Positions 15,593-25,051 of a DNA stretch of 64,000 nt are shown one piece after another. Both the position numbers and the translations under genes were made by a program. How positions within the stretch are numbered: position 1 is the stretch's first letter; each line of letters opens with the position of its first letter. Below the pieces are notes generated by a model. It was not told where the DNA came from. It did not search any database and worked only from the letters and a program-made list of their open reading frames with translations. Origin of the DNA: Methanocorpusculum sp. UBA424 (GTDB lineage Archaea > Halobacteriota > Methanomicrobia > Methanomicrobiales > Methanocorpusculaceae); the NCBI GenBank assembly GCA_002498375.1, contig DAHC01000014.1, positions 36,467-100,466 on the forward strand. The letters are read 5' to 3'.

Positions 15593-18343
15593 ATGGACAC
15601 CTTCTCCGCCATCCTCTCCGAATACGCCTCACATGCCAAAACCGACCCTTTCGGAACATGGATCCTCTTGGAAAACACCTCTCATGCAAACACCGCCGTA
15701 CAAAAACTCCGCGAAGAAGGCCCCATCCTCAAAGACCACATAACAACCATAAAAGGCCTTGCAAAAAGCATCCTCAGCACCCTCTCCCCCGCCACACGCA
15801 TCACCGACCCCGAAGAACAGCACCTCCTCTTCGCCCGGATCGGGTCAGACGTGCTCGGAAAAAAACGCATCACCGACACCCAGACCGAAAACCTCGTCAA
15901 CCTTTTCATCACCCTCAAAACAAACAAACTCGTCCTCCCGGAGGGGGATGATAAATTCAACGACTTCCAGGAAATATTTTCCCGCTATGAAGAGTTCTGC
16001 CGCAAAAACGACTGCTGCGACTCCATCCTCGCAATAGAGCAGGCCGCAGGTATCGCCGGCGAAATGGAAATCGGCACCGTCCTCTGCTATGCATTATACA
16101 AACCAACCCCCCTCGCCGTCGACCTCCTCCTCGCCCTAAAAGGCACCATCATAACCCGGCCGCCGGTAGCCGAAAACCTCACCATCCTCCCGGAAACCTG
16201 CAGAGGCGTCTTTCAATACACCGACACCCGGACCGAACTCCGCTCCGCTCTCGAATCCATCGCCAGACTCATCGAATCCGGCGTCCGACCAAAAGACATC
16301 GCCCTCCTTACGCCCTCCCTCCCATCCGCTCTGCCCCTCCTCGACGAACTCGTCCATGACTTCAGCGTCCTTTTAGACGGAACACGGCATCCTCTCCGAT
16401 TCACCGCCGGCGAAGACATCCCCATCGAAAACCTCCCGCCCATCCGCTCTGCCCTCGCCTGGCTCGCCGCATTCGCCTTCGACTGCAGAATCGACGACCT
16501 GAAAATTATCATCGAAAGCCCCTACTTCTCCCTGAGAAAGGATTGGCTCACCGCCGGCAGACTCGAAAAAGCCGGCATCATCACCAAAACCGAAAAAGGC
16601 AGAGCCGCCTGGCGGACAGTCGGCGAGAGGCTCGCATCAGCAAGGAAAAAAGAGATCGGCGAACAGGAAGCCGCATTTCAGTCAAGCCTCGATCGACTCC
16701 TTGACCGGCTCGACGCAAACCTCGAACACTCAGGAACCCTTGCCGCACACTGCCGGGCACTCAAAGCCGATCTCTCCGCCCTTGGGTGGACCAGCCTGCA
16801 GATGGAACCGCAGGACGAAGCCGCCCGTCACGCCTTTTTACGCCTGCTCGACAAACTCGCCCTCACCTCGCTTGCCGAAGTTTCCTACACCATTCGCGAA
16901 TTCTACGCGATGCTTTGCCGGTTCTGTGAGAAAACCACCAAGATCAGCTACCCCGAATCAGAGGAAGCCTTCTTCGCAGGCGATCTCCGCTCCGTCGCCG
17001 GCACGAAGATACCCTATGTTTTCATCACCGGCCTCTCATCCGACCGGATCCCGAGGATCGAGGCTTCCATCCCTCTCCTGAACACTCAGGAGACCGCCCG
17101 CATCCAGCCGGAAAGAGTCCAGAATCTCCTGGATGCGAGCAGATACTACTTCCACTCCTCCGTCCTTGCCGCCGAAAAACAGCTCATCCTCTCCTGCGCC
17201 GGTCATGACGGAGAAAAAAGCCTGACCCCGTCCCCGTATCTCACCCGCCTCGCCGAGCCGGAGGAGAAGAGCCCAGAGTTTCTAGCCCATTCAGTGACCG
17301 CGAACCAAACAAGGGCCGGAGAACTGCTCGCCACCGGCAGGGAAAACGAATGCGAAGGTCTCTTCGGCATCCCCTCGCTGGAGGCCGCGGCGGAGATCAT
17401 CGGGATCGAGACTGTGGACAGAACCGGAACGCCAGGCATCTACGATGCGGAATTTGCAGGCAACGAAATCGCCGAAACATTCGCCGCGGCCTACACGGAA
17501 AAAACCCAGTTCGCCCCGACCGTGCTCGAACGCTACCGGGAATGCCCGTTCAAATGGTATCTCACCGACCACCTCCGCCTCGAAAACCCCGCAGACTTCA
17601 GTGCGGAAAAAATCATCGTCGGAACCGTCATGCACAAAGCGATGGAGCGGTTTTTCCGCGAATACACAGAACCCCTAACCCAGGAAAACGAGACAGAAGC
17701 CGCGGAGGTTCTGAAAAAAATCGTGAGAGAGGAGTTCGACAGCTGGCAGATCAAAACGCCTTCCTGGCAGTCGCTGCAAAACGGATACCTTGGAAACGGC
17801 GGGCTTGAAAGCAGCTGTGAACAAATCATCCGGCTCGAGACCGGATTCTACGCCAAAGGATTTCGCACCCTGCCCGAGTGGCTGGAACAGAAGGTCACGG
17901 CGGATATCCCGGGCGGAGATCCGTTCACGGTCACCGGATGGGTCGACCGGGTGATGTTCAACGAACAGACCAAAGAGTTCGCGGTCGTCGACTACAAAAC
18001 CGGGAGCGTAAAAAAGTGGAAGGAACTCGAGGAAGGATCCGCACTCCAGATCCCCCTCTACACCGAGGCCGTACGGCAGATGACCGGCTGCAACCCGCTG
18101 CCCGGAACCTATCTTAAGATCGCTCCCGACGAGGTGGAGGACAAAAATCCCTACCTTGTTAGAGGAAAACAGCAGAAAAGCGTCGAAGAGGTCTGTGACG
18201 CGGCATTCGAATTCTGCCGGGAGACGCGGGAGATGATGAAGGCAGGAAAATGCGGCACCGTGTCCGGCGAAACGTGCCCGGACGACTACTGCCCGTACAA
18301 ACGGATCTGCCGGTTCGTCCCGTTCCGGGGGGAGGAGGCATGA
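15593..18343 (+). CDS. addB: AddB-like helicase/nuclease subunit (RecB-family exonuclease with Fe-S cluster)
   Basis: The protein has 916 residues from ATG 15593 (920 from 15581). The N-terminal two thirds resemble the inactivated helicase of AddB, with no convincing Walker A lysine. The C-terminal part is a PD-(D/E)XK nuclease: SPTVLERYRECPFKW-like segment (here FAPTVLERYRECPFKWYL), GTVMHKAMERFF, VTGWVDRV and VVDYKTG. Cys of RECPF plus the final set CPDDYCPYKRICRF fit the 4Fe-4S cluster that clamps AddB nuclease domains. It overlaps addA by ATGA. AddAB resects double-strand breaks in bacteria; archaea normally use HerA-NurA-Mre11-Rad50, so transfer from bacteria is likely. Confidence 0.82.
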   Translation: MDTFSAILSEYASHAKTDPFGTWILLENTSHANTAVQKLREEGPILKDHITTIKGLAKSILSTLSPATRITDPEEQHLLFARIGSDVLGKKRITDTQTENLVNLFITLKTNKLVLPEGDDKFNDFQEIFSRYEEFCRKNDCCDSILAIEQAAGIAGEMEIGTVLCYALYKPTPLAVDLLLALKGTIITRPPVAENLTILPETCRGVFQYTDTRTELRSALESIARLIESGVRPKDIALLTPSLPSALPLLDELVHDFSVLLDGTRHPLRFTAGEDIPIENLPPIRSALAWLAAFAFDCRIDDLKIIIESPYFSLRKDWLTAGRLEKAGIITKTEKGRAAWRTVGERLASARKKEIGEQEAAFQSSLDRLLDRLDANLEHSGTLAAHCRALKADLSALGWTSLQMEPQDEAARHAFLRLLDKLALTSLAEVSYTIREFYAMLCRFCEKTTKISYPESEEAFFAGDLRSVAGTKIPYVFITGLSSDRIPRIEASIPLLNTQETARIQPERVQNLLDASRYYFHSSVLAAEKQLILSCAGHDGEKSLTPSPYLTRLAEPEEKSPEFLAHSVTANQTRAGELLATGRENECEGLFGIPSLEAAAEIIGIETVDRTGTPGIYDAEFAGNEIAETFAAAYTEKTQFAPTVLERYRECPFKWYLTDHLRLENPADFSAEKIIVGTVMHKAMERFFREYTEPLTQENETEAAEVLKKIVREEFDSWQIKTPSWQSLQNGYLGNGGLESSCEQIIRLETGFYAKGFRTLPEWLEQKVTADIPGGDPFTVTGWVDRVMFNEQTKEFAVVDYKTGSVKKWKELEEGSALQIPLYTEAVRQMTGCNPLPGTYLKIAPDEVEDKNPYLVRGKQQKSVEEVCDAAFEFCRETREMMKAGKCGTVSGETCPDDYCPYKRICRFVPFRGEEA

Positions 18344-21300
18344 CAGCCGAACTGACCGAGGCCCAGAGACGGGCGCTCTTTATGGAAGAAAGCGTCTGCG
18401 TGACCGCGGGGGCCGGGACCGGAAAGACGTTCCTTTTGACCAAACGGTATATCGCCGCGCTCACCTACCGGCGGGAGACCATGCATACCGGGGCAGGCGA
18501 CATCCTCGCCCTCACCTACACCGACAAGGCGGCGGCCGAGATGCGGACGAAGATCGGGCGGGAACTAAAAAAAGCGGCGGAAGAGGATCCGGTGCTCGAA
18601 GAGGTCTGGGAGAGTTTTTCGCGGTGCAGTATCAGCACGTTCCACGGGTTCTGCCTCTCGCTATTGAAAGAGTTCGCCTACGAGGCAGGACTTGATGCGG
18701 GATTTTCCGTGATGGATGAGCTCGACCGTCACGAACTCGTGACCGGCACGATCCGGGAGATGCTGGAACATCCGCCGGCCACCCTTTTCGACGACGTGGT
18801 CACCCTCTTCGATCATCTGCGGGACGCGACGATCGCCGACTACCTCCGGAAACTGCTGCATATCTGGGAAGAGGCAAAGGACTGGTTTTCTCTGCTGGAG
18901 AAAAACCCCTCGGCCGTGATCGCGGTCTGGCAGAAGGCCTGGGACGAAGAGATCACGGCGTATCGGAACGATCTTGCCGGCGACGAACTCGTAAACGTTC
19001 TGATTGCCGAACTGCGTGCCCTCGCCCCCGAACGAAAAGGCGAGCTCTTCCAGAAGGGACCGGCGGCCTTTGCGGAATTTTGCGAGGCAAACGAACCGGA
19101 GGATATGTATGCCGCAGGAAAAGTCCTCGCAGGCATCAATACCAACCCCTACAAAGCCCCTCTCCCGAAAGGAAGCCTGGAACGGTTCAAGGAAAAACGC
19201 GAGGTGTTCAAAGAATTTCCGTGTCGGCCGGAAAAATCCGATCCGAGAACGCAGCTCACCCTCGAGATCCTCGCGGCCCTCGGGCGGGTAGCCTCCGCGG
19301 TGTATGGAAGAACGGTCCGCGAAAAACAGCAGAGGGGCGTCCTCGACTTCGACGACCTGATTAAAAAAACCCGCAATCTGATCGAAAACGACGCCGTCCA
19401 AAAAACGCTCAACGCCAGATACCGGTACATCCTCGTCGACGAGGTCCAGGACAACGATCCGACCCTCACCGACATCATCCGGATCCTCTGCGGCGACCCG
19501 AAGGAGAACAACCGGCTGTTCATCGTCGGGGACGCGAAGCAGTCGATCTATCTATTCAGAGGAGCGGACGTCTCGGGATTCAACGCCTTCCAGAAGGTTT
19601 TTGCGAAAAAACCGGTGGAACTCGACACGAGCTTTAGGACCGTGCCCGAGATCATCCAGCTGGTGAATCACGTGTTTTCGTCCGTGTTTGCGGACCCAAA
19701 AGAGATCTGGGAGGCAGGATACGGCGAACTCACCCCTCACAGGGCAAACCACTCAGGAACGGTGACCCTGATCCGGCTTCCGGCAAACGAGACCAAGGGC
19801 GAGTCGATGCGGCGTGAGGCACGGACCCTCGCATCCTGGATTTCCGACACGGTTTCCTGCAAAAAACTGAGCGTCTACGAAAAAGACGGAACGTCCCGGC
19901 CCGCAAGGTTTGGCGACATCGCGATCCTCATCGAGGCACGGACCCATATGGACAAACTCCGGCACGCTCTGGAGAGCTACGGGATCCCCTATACCGAGGA
20001 GAAGGGATTCAGCTTCTATAAAAAGCAGGAGGTCTTCGACTTCACGAATCTTTTGAAGGCGATCGTGTATCCCGAGGAGGACATCCCGCTCTACGGCGTG
20101 CTGCGGTCCCCCTACTTCGGGATCTCCGACGCGGAACTCTGCAGGGCCGCTTCAAACAGCGGTGGGCCGCTGATCCGGCGGCTGCGAACATACGCGGCCG
20201 CTAATCCTGATTCAAAGATCAAAAAAGCGGTCGAACACCTCGGCCACTGGCATGCAGAGATCGGGACCGAGCCTTTCGTCCCCTTCCTTTCCCGGCTGAT
20301 CGCGGAGTCGGGGATCGCGGCGGTCTACGGAGGTCTGCCGTTTGGGCGGGAAACCACGGCCAATCTGGAGAAGTTGGTCGGAGTCGCCCGTTCGCGTTCC
20401 ATGAACCGACCGTTTTCGGTGTACGAGTATCTCGGGATCCTGGACACCTGCATGGAGGAAGAGTTCGATGAACGGGAAGGGACGGTCACGGGCGAAGAGG
20501 ACGACCGGGTGAAAATCATGACGGTGCATGCCTCGAAGGGGCTGGAGTATCCGATCCTCGCACTTTGCTTTGCCGGGACGGGGAATGGCCTGAAGGTTTC
20601 GCCCCCGGTGTTCGATACGGAGCTTGGTGTGGGGATCCCGGTAAAACTCCCGGGCGAAGGAGAGCCCCTTTCATTCGTGATCGAGTGCCTGAAACCGGAG
20701 ATGAAGGCAAAGCTGCTTGCAGAGAGAAAACGGCTGTTTTACGTGGCGATGACGCGGGCGCGGGATCATCTGGTGATCTGCGGGACCGACGGGAAGAAGG
20801 GACCGGAGGCGAACTCGTTCCTTTCGATGTATGATGAGGGGATCAGCGGATGTATGTATCGTCCGGAGCTGATCACCGACGTGATCGCAGAGCCGGGTGA
20901 ACTTTCCCGGATCCGGCCGAAGGTCCCGGACGGGTGGACGGATACTCCTCTGCCGGCAAAGGGGGAGGAAGCCGCACAAAGCCTGACCGCGGCCGTGAGA
21001 AACCGTGCCCCCTCAAAGGCGGAAGAGGCCGCGATGCTTCGGGGAACGGCGCTCCACGAGGTGTTCGAAGGAAAGCCGGTCGATGCGACGATACAACGCT
21101 ACGGACTTCCCCCCGCAGCGGCAGAAGAGTTTGCGGCGAAGTATGCGGCGTTTCTTGCGTCGCCCGTTATGCAGAATGCGGTAAAAAGTATCTGCGAGCA
21201 GGAGGTCGCGTATTCCTTCGAGGGGGCGCCGCAGAACGGCGTGATCGACCGGCTCGTGCAGTATGCGGACGGAACATGGATGATCATCGATTATAAAACC

Positions 21301-21507
21301 GGGAAGCCCTCTAAGAAGGAGCTGGAGAGATACGAGAGCCAGCTCGCGGTGTATTTCCTGTGGGCGAAACGTCTGTTCGGGACGGATCCGGGCGTTTGTT
21401 TATATTTAGCTGACCAGAATGAGGTCGTGCCGTTTACGATGGATGAGGAGCGGGCGAAGGGGCTGGTGGCGGAGAAGATGCGGGAGAGTAAACCCCGTCC
21501 AAACTAA
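18340..21507 (+). CDS. addA: AddA-like UvrD/RecB helicase-nuclease
   Basis: The protein has 1055 residues from ATG 18340, which overlaps the addB stop and follows a GGGAGGAGG ribosome-binding site. Superfamily 1 helicase motifs are clear: Walker A AGAGTGKT at residues 23-30, TYTDKAAAEMRTKI, the Walker B-like LVDEVQDNDP, GDAKQSIYLFRGAD, and KIMTVHASKGLEYPI. The C-terminal nuclease keeps GVIDRLV and IIDYKTGKPSKKE (catalytic Asp, Asp and Lys). With AddB it should form an end-resecting helicase-nuclease. The gene ends inside a strong hairpin. Confidence 0.88.
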   Translation: MTAELTEAQRRALFMEESVCVTAGAGTGKTFLLTKRYIAALTYRRETMHTGAGDILALTYTDKAAAEMRTKIGRELKKAAEEDPVLEEVWESFSRCSISTFHGFCLSLLKEFAYEAGLDAGFSVMDELDRHELVTGTIREMLEHPPATLFDDVVTLFDHLRDATIADYLRKLLHIWEEAKDWFSLLEKNPSAVIAVWQKAWDEEITAYRNDLAGDELVNVLIAELRALAPERKGELFQKGPAAFAEFCEANEPEDMYAAGKVLAGINTNPYKAPLPKGSLERFKEKREVFKEFPCRPEKSDPRTQLTLEILAALGRVASAVYGRTVREKQQRGVLDFDDLIKKTRNLIENDAVQKTLNARYRYILVDEVQDNDPTLTDIIRILCGDPKENNRLFIVGDAKQSIYLFRGADVSGFNAFQKVFAKKPVELDTSFRTVPEIIQLVNHVFSSVFADPKEIWEAGYGELTPHRANHSGTVTLIRLPANETKGESMRREARTLASWISDTVSCKKLSVYEKDGTSRPARFGDIAILIEARTHMDKLRHALESYGIPYTEEKGFSFYKKQEVFDFTNLLKAIVYPEEDIPLYGVLRSPYFGISDAELCRAASNSGGPLIRRLRTYAAANPDSKIKKAVEHLGHWHAEIGTEPFVPFLSRLIAESGIAAVYGGLPFGRETTANLEKLVGVARSRSMNRPFSVYEYLGILDTCMEEEFDEREGTVTGEEDDRVKIMTVHASKGLEYPILALCFAGTGNGLKVSPPVFDTELGVGIPVKLPGEGEPLSFVIECLKPEMKAKLLAERKRLFYVAMTRARDHLVICGTDGKKGPEANSFLSMYDEGISGCMYRPELITDVIAEPGELSRIRPKVPDGWTDTPLPAKGEEAAQSLTAAVRNRAPSKAEEAAMLRGTALHEVFEGKPVDATIQRYGLPPAAAEEFAAKYAAFLASPVMQNAVKSICEQEVAYSFEGAPQNGVIDRLVQYADGTWMIIDYKTGKPSKKELERYESQLAVYFLWAKRLFGTDPGVCLYLADQNEVVPFTMDEERAKGLVAEKMRESKPRPN

Positions 21508-21537
21508 AATGACGCTTTCGTTTGGACGGATATTTTT
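21495..21537 (+). terminator. Hairpin terminator overlapping the addA stop codon
   Basis: A perfect 10-bp stem CCGTCCAAAC (21495-21504) / GTTTGGACGG (21520-21529) with a 15-nt loop begins in the last addA codons, spans the TAA stop and is followed by ATATTTTTCTA. Such a hairpin plus T tract looks like an intrinsic terminator, and because it covers the 3' end it may also protect the message. Confidence 0.6.
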
Positions 21538-21552
21538 CTAACCCCAATAGGG

Positions 21553-21665
21553 GCGGTGGTGTGGATCCAATTCGGGAAGGAGTTTGTTCGGCGTGGAAAC
21601 ATGAGATCTCCACCGCGAATAAGCCCAACAAACATCTTCCCGAATTGGATCGTGATTAACACCGC
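21553..21665. repeat. Large imperfect palindrome, dispersed repeat copy 2
   Basis: A 113-bp potential stem-loop: GCGGTG / CACCGC at the ends, then the perfect 16-bp arms GATCCAATTCGGGAAG (21564-21579) and CTTCCCGAATTGGATC (21636-21651), then TTTGTT / AACAAA. The left arm and loop (through GTGGAAACATGAGA) closely match 58789-58846. It sits between two convergent genes, so it is not an mRNA leader. Confidence 0.65.
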
Positions 21666-21701
21666 AGACGTCCGATTCAAAAAAAGAAAGAGGAGACCCC
21701 C

Positions 21702-22898
21702 TCACATCGCAAACAGCGGAGCGAGCTCCACCTTCTGCCAGTCCAGATCGATAACCTTCATCCAGAGGGTCTGGTTCGCCGGAACAAAAACCGCCTGATG
21801 GTTCGAGGAATACAGATACCCCTCAAGGATCGAGTGACGGAAGGTCGCCCCGCCGTCTTCCAAGAGCACATCGCGGATCTGCATCATCCCCTCAGCATCG
21901 ATCGTCCCCTTCGCGGCCTCCGCCTGACTCAGCAGATTCGTATATCTGGTCAGCGAGTGTTCTTCCGGCGGGGTCGTCAGGTTCCAGCTCGGATCGGCAA
22001 AGTGGTTCGCCGCCGCGACGACCCCGTCGCCTGTCCGCACCTTCGTCTCGGTAAGACCGGCCTCTAAGACATATGCTCCATCCGGTCCGGCGATATCCAC
22101 GATCCAGGCAGCATCCGGACGGGTCGCGAGAACGCCCGTTTTCAGACCGGCAAGATCCGAGTAATCGAGCATCATCCGGAAAAATTCCGAGATGAGATCA
22201 GGGCGGTCACCCTGTTCCACGGAAACGAGACCAGAGTTATCATCCGCGATAAAAAGACCGGCGCTGTTCATCAGCGTCTCGGGCCTGGAACCCGCAGGAC
22301 CGAAGGTCGCGACCCCGTTGCTGCCGTCCGTCGGCCGGTACACGGCAAGCACATAATACGGATTGAACGGCTCCAGGAGATCAGGGAGGTCCCAGTTCCG
22401 CGAAACGATGACCGAGCCGTCTGTTGTGTATTCACCCCAGACAGTGAGATAGGAACAGCCGGCCGGCATGGAGATATACAGGGCCGGGCCGTAATAGAGG
22501 ATCGAGACATCCTCTTCGGTGAGTCCGGTCGTCTCGGCCATACCGCGGGCGATCTCCTTCATCCGCTCGGGCTGGAACTGCGTGCCGGCTGCCGCATAGC
22601 TCTGGAGATAATCGATGGTATATCCGCGGTCTTCGAGAGCGCCGGTGAGCATAGCGTACTCGGCGAGAAGCTCGGTTTTCATAAGACCGCCGTACTGCCG
22701 GCCCATCTCCCGATAGGATCCTTCAAGCAGGATCACAGTATAGTTTCCGGCAAGATACCGGCCGCCTCCTTCAAAAGAAGAGACGAAGGTCATCTCGGGG
22801 TTGTCAGGGGGCGAAACGGGGTTCGAAGTAATACATCCGGCTGCGATAACAAGAGAAAACAGCAGCAAGATCACAAATATCGGTTTTTTCAGAATCAT
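21702..22898 (-). CDS. Secreted lipoprotein, C45-like (acyl-CoA:6-APA acyltransferase type) Ntn hydrolase
   Basis: The 398-residue protein has a signal peptide with lipobox (LVIAAGC, Cys near residue 22). The domain matches the C45/penicillin acyltransferase-like Ntn hydrolases: GSYREMGRQYG early, then MPAGCSYLTVWG whose Cys would become the N-terminal nucleophile after self-cleavage, then SVIVSRNWDL and the late AAANHF segment. Members cleave or transfer acyl groups on amides, including bile-salt and homoserine-lactone hydrolase relatives. The substrate is unknown. An exported, lipid-anchored form in a methanogen suggests work on external amides or cell-surface compounds. It is a single gene with its own promoter. 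Confidence 0.7.
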   Translation of the reverse strand: MILKKPIFVILLLFSLVIAAGCITSNPVSPPDNPEMTFVSSFEGGGRYLAGNYTVILLEGSYREMGRQYGGLMKTELLAEYAMLTGALEDRGYTIDYLQSYAAAGTQFQPERMKEIARGMAETTGLTEEDVSILYYGPALYISMPAGCSYLTVWGEYTTDGSVIVSRNWDLPDLLEPFNPYYVLAVYRPTDGSNGVATFGPAGSRPETLMNSAGLFIADDNSGLVSVEQGDRPDLISEFFRMMLDYSDLAGLKTGVLATRPDAAWIVDIAGPDGAYVLEAGLTETKVRTGDGVVAAANHFADPSWNLTTPPEEHSLTRYTNLLSQAEAAKGTIDAEGMMQIRDVLLEDGGATFRHSILEGYLYSSNHQAVFVPANQTLWMKVIDLDWQKVELAPLFAM

Positions 22899-22942
22899 AT
22901 GACCACTCCACGCACAATCATTAGGAGAATACTCTCACGTGC

Positions 22943-22956
22943 AAAGTATATTATCT
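22943..22956 (-). promoter_or_regulatory. TATA box upstream of the Ntn-hydrolase lipoprotein
   Basis: On the minus strand GATAATATACTTTG lies about 50 bp before the ATG at 22898. It would give a leader of roughly 20-25 nt. Confidence 0.4.
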
Positions 22957-23100
22957 CTCCTGACCGATGTTTCTCCGGATAAAAAAACGATCCTCCGATT
23001 TTCGTAACCCACCTCTCTGAGTGAGAACGCAGTTTTTGCCTCTCCCCCGGGCATTATCGCACCGCGCGGTCTGGGATTTATATTGCGTCGAATCACAGGT

Positions 23101-23310
23101 TGATTACACATTCCGGGAGTCCCGGAGAGGAGGTAAGATATGATGAAGCGGGGTGAGCCGTCAAGCGAGGGTTGTAGACCCGAGTCGGAGAGCAAACCGA
23201 AGGTTTGCGAACAGGCTCGCCCTCAGCTGAGGCGGGTCGGACGCGGAACGCGGACGACCTCAGCCGAGCAAATCTTTGATTTGCGACCTGACGGGCCGGC
23301 CGAAAGATCC
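23101..23310 (+). repeat. Dispersed structured repeat, copy 3 (composite)
   Basis: This segment fills the gap between two minus-strand genes. It contains hairpins GGGTT-GTA-GACCC (23169-23181), GCAAACC-GAA-GGTTTGC (23192-23208) and GCAAATC-TTT-GATTTGC (23268-23284). The first two, with the text between them, recur on the other strand at 58863-58902, where both stems carry compensatory changes. The third lies in flanks shared with 15464-15499. Its own frames are not credible genes. Confidence 0.65.
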
Positions 23311-23374
23311 GCCGGTCCGGAGGGGATCCAAGAAGAAAAAACGCGCCGGGTAAAAACCCGGCACACCATTCCTT

Positions 23375-24991
23375 TCAGTTCGTGATCCCGAGCTTTTTCA
23401 TATCCTCCGGCACCGTCGTGTTCGGCTGCACGCCAAACTCCTTCACGAGCATGTTCAGCACATCAGGCGACAAACATGCCGGCAGATTCGGTCCGATCAT
23501 AATGTTCTTGATGCCCAGAGCCAGCAGTACCAAAAACACCAGGATCGCCTTCTGTTCATACCAGGCGATATTGAACGAAAGCGGCAGCTCACCCACTTCG
23601 ACACCCAAAGCCTTCGCCAGCTCCTGGGCGATCACCACTAAGGAATACGAATCATTACACTGTCCGGCATCCAGCACCCGGGGGATCCCCTCGATATCGC
23701 CGAGACCAAGACGGTTATACCGGTACTTCGCACACCCTGCCGTAAGAATCACGACATCCTTCGGCAAAGCCTTCGCAAACTCCGTGTAATACACCCGCTC
23801 CTTGTGCCGGCCGTCGCATCCCGCCATCACCACGAAGTGCCTGATCTTCCCCCGCTTCACCAGATCAAGAACTTTCGGGGCAAGAGCAAGTACTGCGTCA
23901 TGGCCCGCCCCGGTCACCAGTTCACTGCACTGCAGATCCTTTGGCGGATCACACTTCTTCGCACAGGCAATGATCGAAGAGAAATCCTTCGACCCGTCCG
24001 GCTTCTCCGGGATATGGACTGCATTTGGAAAACCCACCGAACCGGTCGTATAGATCCGGCCTTTATACGTGTCCGGCGGCGGCACCAGACAGTTCGTCGT
24101 AAACAGGATCGGGCCGTTGAATGACGGGAACTCTGCCTTCTGGTTCGCCCAGGACGTTCCGTAGTTCCCGATCAGGTGAGGGAACTTCTTAAAACACGGA
24201 TGGGCGTGGGCGATCAGCATCTCACCGTGTGTATAGACATCGACTCCTTTTCCTTCCGTCTGCTTAAGCAGCATATACAGATCCTTGAGATCGTGACCCG
24301 TAACCAGGATGCCGGGATTTTTCCCAACACCGCAGTTCACGTTCGTGATCTCCGTTACCCCGTAGCGTTTGTTCGCCGAATCGAGAAGTGCGAGCACCTG
24401 GGCGCCGACTTTCCCGGCTTCCATGACGAGGGCTGCGCGTTCTCCAAACGAGTGCTTCTCAAAACGCGAAGCCAGACCCTTATAGATGAAGTTCACGATT
24501 GCCGGATCCGTTTTTCCAAGCACCTCGGCATGAGAATAATATGCGCACATTCCTTTCAGTGCAAACAGAAGCAGGGAAAAGAGCGAGCGTTCATTTGGAT
24601 CCTCGATCGAAAGAAGCCCGATCCCGCCGTCGAGGGAGATGATCTCCTCACGGGATTTGGGCACCCATGAACACTCTTTGGGCTCTCCCGGGATCTGCGG
24701 GTAGGCGTCACGATACGTGATCGCCTTTTTCAGATATGCGTCGAACCGGGATTCATCAAAGTTGACGTTCGTTAAGGTAGCAAACAATGCTTCAACCACA
24801 AATTTTTCCTGGGCAGAGGTGTTTGCTGGAATTTTTGCTCCCTTCGGCTGATGGATCCTTCGATACGCGATCCCGGAGAGAACAAAGTTCACGGCATCCT
24901 GATAGCATGCCGTATCATTACTTTTACCGCAGACGCCGCCGGCCGTACAGCCGAGGTTTCTGGCGGTTTCTTCGCACTGCTGACAAAACAT
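23375..24991 (-). CDS. hcp: Hybrid cluster protein (hydroxylamine reductase)
   Basis: The N-terminus MFCQQCEETARNLGCTAGG with VCGK supplies the conserved cysteines of the first Fe-S cluster. Later cysteines in VNCGVGKNPGILVTGHDL, FTTNCLVPP, TAGCAKYR and DAGQCNDSYS fit the hybrid Fe-S-O cluster ligands. The length (538 residues) suits the Hcp family. I prefer ATG 24991 over TTG 24997, because GGGAGG is correctly spaced only from the ATG. Hcp reduces hydroxylamine or nitric oxide and helps anaerobes against nitrosative stress. It has its own TATA box and appears to be a single-gene unit. Confidence 0.93.
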   Translation of the reverse strand: MFCQQCEETARNLGCTAGGVCGKSNDTACYQDAVNFVLSGIAYRRIHQPKGAKIPANTSAQEKFVVEALFATLTNVNFDESRFDAYLKKAITYRDAYPQIPGEPKECSWVPKSREEIISLDGGIGLLSIEDPNERSLFSLLLFALKGMCAYYSHAEVLGKTDPAIVNFIYKGLASRFEKHSFGERAALVMEAGKVGAQVLALLDSANKRYGVTEITNVNCGVGKNPGILVTGHDLKDLYMLLKQTEGKGVDVYTHGEMLIAHAHPCFKKFPHLIGNYGTSWANQKAEFPSFNGPILFTTNCLVPPPDTYKGRIYTTGSVGFPNAVHIPEKPDGSKDFSSIIACAKKCDPPKDLQCSELVTGAGHDAVLALAPKVLDLVKRGKIRHFVVMAGCDGRHKERVYYTEFAKALPKDVVILTAGCAKYRYNRLGLGDIEGIPRVLDAGQCNDSYSLVVIAQELAKALGVEVGELPLSFNIAWYEQKAILVFLVLLALGIKNIMIGPNLPACLSPDVLNMLVKEFGVQPNTTVPEDMKKLGITN

Positions 24992-25051
24992 TTTCAAGCC
25001 TCCCTTGTCTCACGGAGGAAAAACCGAGAGATATGTGATAGATAGATCTTT

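Noticed and set aside
15325..15678. Upstream extension of hypD by 118 codons
   Set aside because: It runs through a structured repeat and into addB, and HypD proteins begin near the Met at 15324.
23101..23385. Open frames within the structured repeat
   Set aside because: The translations consist of hairpin sequence read as codons and are not similar between copies of the repeat.
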